From an uncultured Bacteroides sp. (GTDB lineage Bacteria; Bacteroidota; Bacteroidia; Bacteroidales; Bacteroidaceae): a stretch of DNA of 64,000 bases. The stretch is taken from assembly GCA_944322355.1 (NCBI GenBank), contig CALUOT010000002.1, positions 1 through 64,000 of the forward strand. Reading direction: 5' to 3'. The translations under genes and the position numbers were made by a program. Within the stretch, counting starts at the first letter, position 1, and every line of letters starts with the position of its first letter. Shown one piece after another: positions 43,858-53,306 of this stretch. The notes under the pieces are model-generated. The model saw only the letters and a program-made list of their open reading frames with translations. It did no database searches and was not told where the DNA came from.

Positions 43858-44160
43858 TCATTCATCTATACGGCGCAGTTTCTCCTGATTCTTCTTATCA
43901 TACGCTTCTCCCCTTGGCAGCAGATATTCAAACATCACTACATCGTTTTCAATATGGACATGGAAAGTAAAGAATGCCCGATAACTGCCGATGCGTATGC
44001 GATAAACAAAATCATAATCAACCAGTTTTTTGCAATCAGTTATTTCATCAATACATCGAGCTTCTATAACTTCCTGTATGGCATTTCTAACGGACTCAAG
44101 CATCTTGCCGGATAATTTTCTGACTGCTTTCACAAACGCTTTAGAATATTCTACCTTCAT
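43858..44160 (-). CDS. RelE/ParE-type toxin
   Basis: A 100-residue protein of the RelE/ParE superfamily. MKVEYSKAFVKAVRKLSG, YDFVYRIRIGSYRAFFTF and a C-terminal YLLPRGEAYDKKN match the compact RelE fold. It is presumably an mRNA interferase or gyrase poison neutralised by the upstream product. The start overlaps the antitoxin stop by 4 bp. Confidence 0.85.
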   Translation of the reverse strand: MKVEYSKAFVKAVRKLSGKMLESVRNAIQEVIEARCIDEITDCKKLVDYDFVYRIRIGSYRAFFTFHVHIENDVVMFEYLLPRGEAYDKKNQEKLRRIDE

Positions 44161-44429
44161 TTCCGTTCAATACCCAGCCAGTTCTCAAAATCCCGTTTTT
44201 CTTTTTCTCCAACCCTGATATGGCCATCTGGTTCATTTTTTGAAAGCCACCGATATGCCTCATTGTCATCCATACCAGCTATCATATCCTCCACATCTTT
44301 TGCAAGAAGTCCTTCAATATACCTTTTCAAGTTGGTGCCTTGCATGGCAGCTTTGACTGACAAATACCGAAAAATATCTTCAGGGATGTCTATGACTTTC
44401 CTCTTGGTAATTTTAATAGCAGTATCCAT
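44157..44429 (-). CDS. antitoxin of the RelE/ParE-type pair
   Basis: A 90-residue protein. The N-terminal part (VIDIPEDIFRYLSVKAAMQG, then TNLKRYIEGLLAKD) has a ribbon-helix-helix-like pattern for DNA binding. The C-terminal half (about 50-90) should wrap the toxin. Located directly upstream of and overlapping the toxin gene, the usual antitoxin-first order. Confidence 0.8.
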   Translation of the reverse strand: MDTAIKITKRKVIDIPEDIFRYLSVKAAMQGTNLKRYIEGLLAKDVEDMIAGMDDNEAYRWLSKNEPDGHIRVGEKEKRDFENWLGIERK

Positions 44430-44451
44430 AACATTATTTTTTTAGCATCCA

Positions 44452-44482
44452 CAAAGATATATAATATATACGATATATACAA
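44452..44482 (-). promoter_or_regulatory. promoter of the RelBE-type pair
   Basis: TTG (44482-44480), 20 bp, TATCTTTG (44459-44452) on the reverse strand, about 20 nt before the antitoxin ATG. The spacer contains TATATATCGTATATAT, an AT-rich imperfect palindrome that could be the autoregulation operator. Confidence 0.65.
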
Positions 44483-44623
44483 GACTCTTCATGAAAATCT
44501 TCTCCCTCCACTATCCCCTGAAAGCCTTATTAATGAGAATAATAAGAATGAATAAGTAAAAACGAGAAAAGAAACATAGTATTAACTATGAGCATGCCGT
44601 CTGTATCTTCTCTGTACCTTCAC

Positions 44624-45505
44624 CTATAATTCCTCGATTTCTTTTACCGACAGGCCGGTATAGCGGGCAATGGTCTCCAAAGGCAAGTTATCAGCTTTCA
44701 TTCCACGTGCAATTTCTAACTGTTTTCTTTTTTCGCCTTCCGCTCTTCCTTCCGCTCTTCCTTCCAAACGGCCTTCACCGCGGGCCGTGATAATATTATC
44801 CCGCAAAATGACCACATTGTCCAAGTGATGGTAATAAGCTCTAAGTTCCTCTTTACTCATCCGCTCCAAACGCAGTTTTTCCCGGGCTTCTTCCAAGCCC
44901 GGTGCTGAAGCATCAACCGGAATATCACCCGTATTGAGAAAATAAATCCATTGTTCCAAGGGGACTTTCGACCATTTATCAAAATCGTTCACCTTTAAGA
45001 TATAATATTCCGGATATAAATCGCTTACGGTATCTACATTAAACTTTTGACGCTGGAAAGGACTCAAATTCAGTAGTTCTCCGTTATGTATGCCACGGAA
45101 CTCTGTTTTGCCATGGTATACCACATCTGTTCCGTTTCCTAAATTGAAATAGACAATGTTCACACTGTAGATTTTGCGGATATTTTCATACCCTTTACCA
45201 CGGTTGATGTATTCGGTAAACTGTTGTGATAAGCCAAATAAAATCCGTTGATAATATGCGTATTCGTTATTGTTTTGAATCTCCAATAAAGCTTCCTCGT
45301 TTTGTGCATTCTCAATCAATAAATCCGCTCTGTAACGTTCACTGATATCATCCGCACGATTGCTTTCACTTTCCAGTAAACGTTTGATGATAATTTTCTC
45401 ATTCAGCAATGTCGTAAGCAATCCTTCCAACACGCCATAATTAGCCTTGTCGCGCAAAAGGTGCTTCATTGCCCAGTCAAAACGGATATATTTCTCACTT
45501 TCCAT
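44624..45505 (-). CDS. Rpn/PD-(D/E)XK family nuclease-transposase protein
   Basis: A 293-residue protein of the Rpn/PDDEXK_2 (PF12784-like) family. The core RADLLIENAQNEEALLEIQ has the D...E-x-Q nuclease pattern, followed by YYQRILFGLSQQFTEYI and GKGYENIRKIYSVNIV. The C-terminal tail carries EGRLEGRAEGRAEGEK repeats, a common slippage-prone feature in the family, and a closing helix ARYTGLSVKEIEEL. Related E. coli Rpn proteins are DNA nucleases that promote recA-independent recombination. Start chosen at MESEKYIRF; ATGs at 45517 and 45547 are possible. Confidence 0.85.
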   Translation of the reverse strand: MESEKYIRFDWAMKHLLRDKANYGVLEGLLTTLLNEKIIIKRLLESESNRADDISERYRADLLIENAQNEEALLEIQNNNEYAYYQRILFGLSQQFTEYINRGKGYENIRKIYSVNIVYFNLGNGTDVVYHGKTEFRGIHNGELLNLSPFQRQKFNVDTVSDLYPEYYILKVNDFDKWSKVPLEQWIYFLNTGDIPVDASAPGLEEAREKLRLERMSKEELRAYYHHLDNVVILRDNIITARGEGRLEGRAEGRAEGEKRKQLEIARGMKADNLPLETIARYTGLSVKEIEEL

Positions 45506-45584
45506 AAAACCACCCATGATTCCATGATTTATTGATTTCTCTTGCAAAAATAGGAATTATTATACTAATTCCTTCCCCAAAAAA

Positions 45585-45615
45585 GAAGGCTGCCTCCTTG
45601 CGGAAAGCAGCCTTC
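45585..45615 (-). terminator. terminator of the SusCD operon
   Basis: A 9-bp perfect stem (GAAGGCTGC/GCAGCCTTC) with a 13-nt loop and a six-T run on the reverse strand, 35 nt beyond the stop of the lipoprotein gene. Confidence 0.88.
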
Positions 45616-45650
45616 CTACCTAACTATATATTTCTATGAAACTGAAGAGT

Positions 45651-47240
45651 TTACTCAGTAATCCAACGCGGGTCACCCACACCATAGAACTGCAAATCTT
45701 CATTGGAGACAGTAAAGTCGCCATTGGCAGCATCAGCATACCCAGGATCAAGTGTCGTACCATCACCATCAAAGAATTTAGCTTTTCCATCACCACCATC
45801 CGACACAAGATTCTTCGTATTAAAGTAATTATTGTTCCTGAATGTCGGTTCTGCAGTGTTTCCATTATCTGAAAAGCCTCTACCGCAATTCGGCATATTG
45901 GAAACCATATTGTTAGTAAAGGTAATACTGTTACCTTTGAAACGAACATAGAGTAGACGTCGACTACTATCGTTGCTGACACCATCGATTGTACAATGAT
46001 CAACAGTTATCATAGAAGAAGCACCAGAGAAATTACTGGAAGCATCGTCATAACGGATAAAGTCACGAGCTGCACAACTGTTCCAAATTGTCGAATTAGT
46101 AAGACTAAAGGCACCGATGTGGCCCTTGCGGCTGTCAAACATATCACCACCATCGCATTGAATACCATGAATCAAACTATTATCAATCGAAATTTCACCA
46201 ACTGAGGCAGTCACATTTAGATAGTAGAAACCTTTCACATAATTACGAATCTCACAATCACTGATAATCAAGCTTTCATAAGTACCTTCATCTTTGAAAT
46301 CGAATGCTTGGCTACCGTCTGTTCCTGTACCATCCATGATAATTTGACTTAGACTCAATGAAGCTCCTTCATTCAGCGTAATGCAACCATTGATTATAGG
46401 ACGTTCACTCGGACGTACAGCCTTAAGTTCGATGCTTGCACTTATGTTCAACTTCCCAACTTCCCCTTCATTTTCGCCAGGTACTGTATATGTTCCTGGA
46501 TAGAACGCGAATGAATCACCGTCTTCAGCACCTTCCAACATAGCAACAAAATCATCTCCCGGTTCAATTGCTGTAGCACCGGCTAAATCTATTAATGTAG
46601 TAAATGTTTGTGTACCACGTGTTCTCGTTCCATTCATAAGCTTTGCTGTATATTCAGTTTCAGCTTTCAAACCCGTAATAGTAGCTTGTCCAGCAGCGAT
46701 TTCTTCTGCTGTTACTGCATGGGCAGGAACATCTGCCGGAGTCAACACAATCTCTGTAGCAGTCTGTCCAGCAGGCCAACGTAAAGTAACAGAATTATAA
46801 GTCAAATCAGCTTCGGTCACAGTTTCCAGAATCTGCTCACTACTCGTTTCAAAAAATACACCACTCCATTTAGACGCTTTACTGGCATCTTCACCCACAG
46901 CCTGTACCCGGACAGAATACTGAGTTTCGCCATCCAAACCCGTAACGACAAATGGAAGGTCTTGTGCAGTAATACCGCTGAATGTTGGATCTGCTGTACC
47001 GGCAAACGTCAAACTGTCATTGGCATAAAATTCTACATTATAACTTGTAGCACCTTGGCTGGGAGTCCATGACAACCGGACCTCCGTACGGTTTTGAACT
47101 CTTGCTTCTAAATTGATAGGAGCAAAATAGCGGCTGTAGTCAATGCTGAGAATTTCCTCGCTTTGATCTTCACAGCTTGTTGAAGTCAGAGCTGCAATAG
47201 CCAGCCCTAACACATATCCGTATTTTCGCAATTTATTCAT
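45651..47240 (-). CDS. DUF4957/DUF5123-type surface lipoprotein, probable pectin-binding protein
   Basis: A 529-residue lipoprotein. The lipobox is LTSTSC (Cys about 23). Two fibronectin type III-like domains (about 40-220) precede a C-terminal parallel beta-helix (about 230-510) resembling pectate-lyase folds, with repeated SLTNSTIWNS-type rungs, and the closing DPGYADAANGDFTVS and GDPRW typical of DUF5123. Proteins of this design are found as the third gene of pectin loci in B. thetaiotaomicron and are thought to bind glycan at the cell surface. No catalytic lyase residues are evident. Last gene of the SusCD operon. Confidence 0.82.
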   Translation of the reverse strand: MNKLRKYGYVLGLAIAALTSTSCEDQSEEILSIDYSRYFAPINLEARVQNRTEVRLSWTPSQGATSYNVEFYANDSLTFAGTADPTFSGITAQDLPFVVTGLDGETQYSVRVQAVGEDASKASKWSGVFFETSSEQILETVTEADLTYNSVTLRWPAGQTATEIVLTPADVPAHAVTAEEIAAGQATITGLKAETEYTAKLMNGTRTRGTQTFTTLIDLAGATAIEPGDDFVAMLEGAEDGDSFAFYPGTYTVPGENEGEVGKLNISASIELKAVRPSERPIINGCITLNEGASLSLSQIIMDGTGTDGSQAFDFKDEGTYESLIISDCEIRNYVKGFYYLNVTASVGEISIDNSLIHGIQCDGGDMFDSRKGHIGAFSLTNSTIWNSCAARDFIRYDDASSNFSGASSMITVDHCTIDGVSNDSSRRLLYVRFKGNSITFTNNMVSNMPNCGRGFSDNGNTAEPTFRNNNYFNTKNLVSDGGDGKAKFFDGDGTTLDPGYADAANGDFTVSNEDLQFYGVGDPRWITE

Positions 47241-47250
47241 AATTTTGTTT

Positions 47251-49113
47251 TTAATCGTTAGTTAACATTCCATTACTTGTATCAATGAAATACTGCCAAA
47301 TAGGCCAGTATTGATTTTCATCGGGATTGTTCACATACAATACATCAATCTTGGAGTCTTCCAGATTATCCGTATTCAGCCATTTCTTTTCAGAATAGCC
47401 TTGGCTCAACAAATCATCCCCCACTTCATCTGTATCTCCATAATTCAAACCATAGATGACAAAAATATCCGTCATACCATCTATACTTTCAACAGAAGTA
47501 TAGGCACCTGTTGGAATAGTTTCCAAAAAAGCACTCGCCTCTACATCACTTAATGTTGTCTGATAATAATACACATTCTCAGGCAACTGAGCATATTTAC
47601 CTTCTCGACGAGCCAACTGTTTCATTTTCGTTTTAGCTTCATCCAATTTTGTTTTCAACAGATTCCAACGAATCAGATCGGCTTTTCTCAATGACTCTCC
47701 AGCAAATTCCAAGGCACGTTGTTCTACAATCGCATCAAAAAATGCGTCCTTACTGGCTTTTGCTGTATTCATGTAAGTGGAAACTTTATCTGCTGGTAAA
47801 GCACGCTCCAATACAGCCTGCATGTATTGAGCGGCACCAGCCGGACCTTCCAACTCATTAATAGCTTCTGCAGCCATCAGATATATATCAGCCAAACGCA
47901 TATATTGCCAATTCACGCCATCATCATTGGTAGAAGTTACAATACGATTCATCCATTCATAGCGCAATTTACCAAAATTCCACCGTTTCACATCTTCCAT
48001 TGTTTGTGGGCTACGGCCATTAACAGGTTTTGACCATTTGAAAGGTGCACAAGTAATATTTCGACGCACATCATCCACGTCATAGTCATAGAACAAGGTA
48101 GGAAGCGGACCATTTACCCCACCTTTGTTTTGTTGAGTATATTGGTCTTTGGCCTCATGGAGTACACCCAATGTATATAATACACGACCGCGGCCTTCAG
48201 AAAACGGAATTTCCCAAATCGATTCATTTCCAGCTGCAACTACATCTTGGCACAGATTAACAAAATTGTCTTTAAAAGCAAAGGTGGACAAATTGGGATA
48301 TTGGGCTATTACATCCAAACACTCGTCACGGGCAATGGTGTACATGGCAGTACGATCCAACTCGGGATCATTGCTCAATCGGATACCATCCGCACGCTGG
48401 CTATAACCGCCTGCATAAAGAGCAATACGGGCACGCAGTCCTTTTACGAACGCCTTATTCACGCGTTCCACTGTCTGCGTAATAGTGGAAGCATTGGGCC
48501 AATATACATAACCTTCAGCCTCTTGCAAGTCTGCAAGCAACTGTTTGTAAATAACATCACGGTCGGCTCGAGGCAAATACATCGTTTCGGATGTGATAGG
48601 CTCAAAACGTGCCGGCACATCTCCCCAACCTTTGATAAGATCAAGATAAATGACAGCTCTTAAAGTTAAAGCTTCACCTAATAGTTGAGCCATATCAGCA
48701 TCGTGCTCAATGTCTCCATATGCACGAATACCCTCAATCGCTTTATTAGCGCGTTCAATGCCTTCATAGAATTTGGCGTATGCATTGTTATCTGTATTCA
48801 TTTGAGAATTGGATGGCTGTGCATTATAAGTTGCCAAATCATTTTTTCCGCCATCATTTATTCCACTGGCTTCCAACCCGTTTATCCACTCGACATCGCT
48901 ATTAATGCCATAATAAGGCAAATAACGACCACGATACGAGTTTGTCTCACCAAAAGATTGATGAATAGCCATAACGGCAGCTTCCGCCATAGAATATTCT
49001 GAATAAATCAGCGAAGCATTCATGGTAGATTGTGCCGGAGCATCCAAATCACAGGAAGACACGCTACCTACCAATGACAATGCCAATATCGGTATATAAA
49101 TTATTTTTTTCAT
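47251..49113 (-). CDS. SusD/RagB family glycan-binding lipoprotein
   Basis: A 620-residue outer-membrane lipoprotein (lipobox GSVSSC) that captures oligosaccharides and acts as the lid of the SusC transporter. The N-terminal TPR-like helices and typical segments are visible: YAKFYEGIERANKAIEGI, ALTLRAVIYLDLIKGWGDVP, and near the C-terminus VEQRALEFAGESLRKADLIRW. It is 21 nt downstream of the SusC gene. The association with GH28, GH43 and CE8 genes predicts a homogalacturonan-type ligand. Confidence 0.93.
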   Translation of the reverse strand: MKKIIYIPILALSLVGSVSSCDLDAPAQSTMNASLIYSEYSMAEAAVMAIHQSFGETNSYRGRYLPYYGINSDVEWINGLEASGINDGGKNDLATYNAQPSNSQMNTDNNAYAKFYEGIERANKAIEGIRAYGDIEHDADMAQLLGEALTLRAVIYLDLIKGWGDVPARFEPITSETMYLPRADRDVIYKQLLADLQEAEGYVYWPNASTITQTVERVNKAFVKGLRARIALYAGGYSQRADGIRLSNDPELDRTAMYTIARDECLDVIAQYPNLSTFAFKDNFVNLCQDVVAAGNESIWEIPFSEGRGRVLYTLGVLHEAKDQYTQQNKGGVNGPLPTLFYDYDVDDVRRNITCAPFKWSKPVNGRSPQTMEDVKRWNFGKLRYEWMNRIVTSTNDDGVNWQYMRLADIYLMAAEAINELEGPAGAAQYMQAVLERALPADKVSTYMNTAKASKDAFFDAIVEQRALEFAGESLRKADLIRWNLLKTKLDEAKTKMKQLARREGKYAQLPENVYYYQTTLSDVEASAFLETIPTGAYTSVESIDGMTDIFVIYGLNYGDTDEVGDDLLSQGYSEKKWLNTDNLEDSKIDVLYVNNPDENQYWPIWQYFIDTSNGMLTND

Positions 49114-49134
49114 ATTAATCTGTTTTTAGCTGGT

Positions 49135-52100
49135 TTAGAAATTCAAGTTAACACCAATTACAAACTGACGACTCTTGGGGTAAGCTGAATAATCCACACC
49201 CGGAGTCAAGTTGGTTTCCAATGCTGTAGACACTTCAGGATCAAAACCAGAATAGCTTGTGATACAGAATACGTTGTAAGCCGTAACGTAGAAACGGAGA
49301 TTCTGAATGTGTACTTTATTGGTCAGTGATTTGGGTAAAGTATATCCTAATGTCAACGTGTTCAAACGCAGGAATGAACCATCTTCTACAGCCCAATCAC
49401 TAAACACCATACGTTGGGTCATGGGGGACCACATGGTGGTATTGGCATTCATAGCCTCCAACTGAGCGGGATCGTTACAAATAGTACCATCGGGATTCAA
49501 GTTAGTCCAACGCTTACCATCAGCCATCTCCGTAATCATGTTACGATACTGATACTTACTAGTCATGGTATATTCTATTTTGTTGGCATTATAAACATCA
49601 TTGCCTATGCTAAAGTTAAAATTAGCACTTAAATCAAATCCGTAAGCGTATGCATTAATACCAAAACCACCCGTTGCAACTGGATTAGCATCACCTATTA
49701 TTTCACGGTCTTCATAACCTGTTGTTACTTCTCCATCACCATCTAAGTCTTTTAGTTTCATCATACCGGGGCGTAAATTACCTACAACAGCGGTACAATT
49801 GGTAACGCCTTCTTTCAAAGTCCAAGTGTCGGTAGCAGCATTATAACCAACAAAGTCACTTACTTCGTAACGCCCATCAGAACGATAGCCCAACATCTGT
49901 CCTACAGAACCACCTTTAGATATCCAATAGTCCATACCGATTTCTGAAGAAGCCCAACTAGTGTCTTGACCGAAATCTTGCATTTGACCTAAGTCTTTGA
50001 TTTCATTTTTATTGAAACCGATATTTGCGTTCAAACTCAGCCCCCAATTCTTCTTATTGACAATTGTCCAATTGATGGTCGCTTCAATACCTTTGTTTTG
50101 AGTCTCACCCATATTACGGTATTGTGTATCATAACCGGTACCTGCTACAGGAAAGTTTATCAACAAATCTTTAGTAGTATTTAAATAAGCCTCTACTGTA
50201 CCATTCAATTTACCACCCAATAAAGTAAAGTCCAAACCCAGGTTTCGCGTAATGGTTGTTTCCCATTTCAAATCAGGGTTAGCCATTGTTTTACTGGGTG
50301 CCCAATAATTACTGAAACCGTTAATCCAAGAAGTCGTTTGACTGTTATAAACTTGTTCCAATTGTCCAGAAGGTATATTATTGTTACCGGCTGTACCATA
50401 ACTGAAACGCAATTTCAGGTCATCTAACCAATTTTTAGCTCCTTCCATAAACGATTCGGAAGAAATACGCCACGCTACAGCAGCAGAAGGGAAGAAGCCC
50501 CATCGATTTTCAGATGAGAATTTTGAAGAAGCATCCGCACGGAACGTTGCACTCACCAAATATTTACTTTTAAAATCATAATTTGCACGCCCAAAGAATG
50601 ATAACAATTTATCATTTGGACTAACTGTGTTTTTAACACTATAGGGTGTTGTACCTTGAATATTGGTCAACTTCCAAGCTTCCCCTGCAGAAATCCAGTC
50701 AGGAAAACCATGAACTTCATTTTCCAATTCATTTTCTTTGGTGATTATCCATTCGTGTCCTACTAACAAATTTAAATTATGATCCTCGTTGTTGAGTAAT
50801 TTAGCGAAATCATAGTTTATGGTATTTGTATTACGGAAACGATGACGGAACAGATTGGTCATACGGATAGCCGGATGTCCTTGATTGGCAGCTGCCGGAG
50901 TATTTTTAATATAATAAGTAGTAGTACCCCAAAAACGCTGGTCATTATTCCGGTAATCATCATAGCCAAACTCCGTTTTTACCTTGAAGTTTTCAAAAAT
51001 TTCCCAACCGAAACTACCATTCATATTCAACTGCTTACGCTCCTTCAAGCGGTCATTATCTGATATGGCAGTCAATGGATGATACAAGTTTCCCAAATCA
51101 TCGTCGGAACTACCGGCAGATTCATCCAAATTACTCAAAGGTATAGGCGTATAGATAACCGAATATTTCAAACGCTTGTCTGAATCCAAAGAACTACTTG
51201 TTTCATTGGCACCACCGCCGCGGATATCTGTTTCTGAATAGCGAACAGAAAAGTCCAAAGTCGTATTCTTGGTCGGTTTCGTATTCAACTTCAAGCTAAA
51301 GTTATCACGTTTGTAGTTAGAACCTTCCATAATGGCCTTGTCATTCATGTGTGCATAACTGAATGCATAGCGGATCTTCTCCGTACCACCTGTCACACTC
51401 AAGTTGTGGTTGAACGTATGTCCGGTACGGCCAAAAGTTAAATCTTGCCAGTCGTTATAAGGAATATCCTTATACATATCCATATCTTCATATTTACCGA
51501 AGAATTGCTCATACGAAGTCAAATCATCCTGCAACATGGCCAACTCATATTGCCATTTAGCATAATCATAAGGATCAAGAACATCCATTGTCTTGGCAAT
51601 CTTCTTCCAACTATAATAAGCATTGTAGCTGACGTTCACCTTGCCTTCCTTACCGGACTTGGTAGTAACGAGGATTACACCGTTGGCACCGCGCGAACCG
51701 TAGATGGCGGTTGATGAGGCATCTTTCAACACGGTCATGTCTTCAATGTCCGAAGCCGGAATATCCGAAATGGATTCTACCGGAAAACCGTCTACAATAA
51801 ACAACGGTGTGTTATCACCTGTGATAGAACCACCACCACGTACACGAATCTTCATTTCTGCATCGGGCGAACCTTCGGTCGTGGTAATCTGCACACCGGC
51901 CATCTTACCGGTCAAGGCTTCAGTTGCCGAAGCTACCGGTACGGCTGCCAACACTTCCGAATTCACGGTAGCCACAGAGCCGGTCAAGTCTTTTTTCTTC
52001 ACCGAACCGTAACCGATGACCACGACTTCCTCCAAGGCTTGAGAGTCGTCCTCCATCGTCAGTTCGATACTGGTTTTTCCATTGAGCGCGATTTCCTGCG

Positions 52101-52362
52101 TTCTCATACCAACGTATGAAATCACCAGAGTCGCATTCGCAGGAACAGAGAGCGAGAAGTTACCATCAATGTCGGTAATCGTACCATTGCTGGTATTCCC
52201 TTTTTCCACCACGGAAGCACCGATTACGGTTTCTCCCGTCTTGTCTTTCACGGTACCCTTAACGGTTACGTTTTGCGCTGATACGCCAAGCGATATCATA
52301 GCTACTAATAAGAATAGTAGCGTGGTGCGCATGGTTTTCATCTTGTTAGACATTCTTTGCAT
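49135..52362 (-). CDS. SusC/RagA family TonB-dependent outer-membrane transporter
   Basis: A 1075-residue transporter. It has a signal peptide (about 8-29; TTLLFLLVAMISLGVSAQ), an N-terminal carboxypeptidase-regulatory-like domain (about 30-110), the TonB box/plug region with EEVVVIGYGSVKKKDLTGSV and DASSTAIYGSRGANGVILVTT, and then the beta-barrel ending in a terminal Phe (VNLNF). Imports glycan fragments using TonB-ExbBD energy. Several Met codons lie at the start (1, 4, 8, 11). A TATCTTTA element at 52386-52393 is the likely -7 region. No hybrid two-component or sigma/anti-sigma regulator for the locus is in the window. Confidence 0.95.
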   Translation of the reverse strand: MQRMSNKMKTMRTTLLFLLVAMISLGVSAQNVTVKGTVKDKTGETVIGASVVEKGNTSNGTITDIDGNFSLSVPANATLVISYVGMRTQEIALNGKTSIELTMEDDSQALEEVVVIGYGSVKKKDLTGSVATVNSEVLAAVPVASATEALTGKMAGVQITTTEGSPDAEMKIRVRGGGSITGDNTPLFIVDGFPVESISDIPASDIEDMTVLKDASSTAIYGSRGANGVILVTTKSGKEGKVNVSYNAYYSWKKIAKTMDVLDPYDYAKWQYELAMLQDDLTSYEQFFGKYEDMDMYKDIPYNDWQDLTFGRTGHTFNHNLSVTGGTEKIRYAFSYAHMNDKAIMEGSNYKRDNFSLKLNTKPTKNTTLDFSVRYSETDIRGGGANETSSSLDSDKRLKYSVIYTPIPLSNLDESAGSSDDDLGNLYHPLTAISDNDRLKERKQLNMNGSFGWEIFENFKVKTEFGYDDYRNNDQRFWGTTTYYIKNTPAAANQGHPAIRMTNLFRHRFRNTNTINYDFAKLLNNEDHNLNLLVGHEWIITKENELENEVHGFPDWISAGEAWKLTNIQGTTPYSVKNTVSPNDKLLSFFGRANYDFKSKYLVSATFRADASSKFSSENRWGFFPSAAVAWRISSESFMEGAKNWLDDLKLRFSYGTAGNNNIPSGQLEQVYNSQTTSWINGFSNYWAPSKTMANPDLKWETTITRNLGLDFTLLGGKLNGTVEAYLNTTKDLLINFPVAGTGYDTQYRNMGETQNKGIEATINWTIVNKKNWGLSLNANIGFNKNEIKDLGQMQDFGQDTSWASSEIGMDYWISKGGSVGQMLGYRSDGRYEVSDFVGYNAATDTWTLKEGVTNCTAVVGNLRPGMMKLKDLDGDGEVTTGYEDREIIGDANPVATGGFGINAYAYGFDLSANFNFSIGNDVYNANKIEYTMTSKYQYRNMITEMADGKRWTNLNPDGTICNDPAQLEAMNANTTMWSPMTQRMVFSDWAVEDGSFLRLNTLTLGYTLPKSLTNKVHIQNLRFYVTAYNVFCITSYSGFDPEVSTALETNLTPGVDYSAYPKSRQFVIGVNLNF

Positions 52363-52385
52363 GTAATTAATTTATAATAATGTAA

Positions 52386-52393
52386 TAAAGATA
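52386..52393 (-). promoter_or_regulatory. -7-like element of the SusCD operon
   Basis: TATCTTTA on the reverse strand (consensus TAnnTTTG with one mismatch), about 24 nt upstream of the SusC start. A weak match fits a promoter needing an activator. Confidence 0.45.
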
Positions 52394-52567
52394 ATTTCTA
52401 CATTCGTGCTCGTACACACTGTTAATTCTTACCCGCAAATGTATAAGGATGTAAAAAGACGGGTGTGTAATAATTGTTTTTAGGGGGGTATTTTTTGTTT
52501 TCTATGCCGGTGCGTTGTAGAATATTTGTATAAACCATGCTCTACAACAGAATTTAGGAAAAGAAAA

Positions 52568-52622
52568 GGCTTCCAAGTACATTTAAAGAAACGGCCTGTC
52601 TCTTTAAATGTCCTCGGAAGCC
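52568..52622 (-). terminator. terminator after the HAD gene
   Basis: A long two-part hairpin: outer stem GGCTTCC/GGAAGCC and inner stem ACATTTAAAG/CTTTAAATGT, followed on the reverse strand by TTTTCTTTTCC. It separates the upstream enzyme genes from the SusC promoter. Confidence 0.85.
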
Positions 52623-52658
52623 CCATTAAATGATAAGCCTCCTGACAACCGACGTTGT

Positions 52659-53306
52659 TCAGCAAAGGGTAGCTACATCGGCCACGTGGTCTATGAGGTA
52701 AGCAGGGTGGAAAGCTTCCAGCTCGGCACGCGGACGGAAGCCCCACGTCACTCCGCAAGCCGTGACACCGGCCTGGATAGCTGTCTGCATGTCCACGCCC
52801 GAATCGCCGACATAAAGCGTCTCTTCAGGTGCTACCCCGCACTGCGCCAGGATATCGAAGACGATAGTCGGGTCGGGTTTGGGGGCAATCCCGTCACGCT
52901 GACCATAGACTGCCGCAAAACGAATATCGGGGAAGTAGTGGGCAATCAGTTTCTCGGTAGCCGCCTGGTATTTGTTGGAAGCTACGGCCAACTGCACCTG
53001 CCGCTCCTGAAGCCGGCGCAACAAGTCGGGAATGCCGGGATAGGGCGTGCTCTTATCCGCATTATGTATATTATAATAAGGTATAAACAACTCCCGCATG
53101 CGACCCACATTTTCCTCGGTCTTTTCTCCCTCGGGCAAGGCACGCTCGAACAGCTTGTTGATGCCGTTGCCCACCATGAAGCGATAGGCCGCCTCGTCGT
53201 GTGTGGGATATCCCAACCTGCTGAGCGCATAATTCGTACTTTGTGCCAAATCGGCAATGGTATTCAGCAAAGTACCGTCCAAATCGAATATAACCAGTTT
53301 TTTCAT
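52659..53306 (-). CDS. HAD-superfamily phosphatase (phosphoglycolate phosphatase-like)
   Basis: A 215-residue cytoplasmic HAD hydrolase, subfamily IA. Motif I is FDLDGTLLNT (nucleophile Asp), motif II VASNKYQ, motif III with KPDP, and motif IV YVGDSGVDMQTA. The cap domain lies between about 15 and 80. The sequence resembles Gph, but inclusion in a pectin locus leaves a sugar-phosphate substrate possible. It overlaps the GH43 gene by 4 bp. Confidence 0.88.
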   Translation of the reverse strand: MKKLVIFDLDGTLLNTIADLAQSTNYALSRLGYPTHDEAAYRFMVGNGINKLFERALPEGEKTEENVGRMRELFIPYYNIHNADKSTPYPGIPDLLRRLQERQVQLAVASNKYQAATEKLIAHYFPDIRFAAVYGQRDGIAPKPDPTIVFDILAQCGVAPEETLYVGDSGVDMQTAIQAGVTACGVTWGFRPRAELEAFHPAYLIDHVADVATLC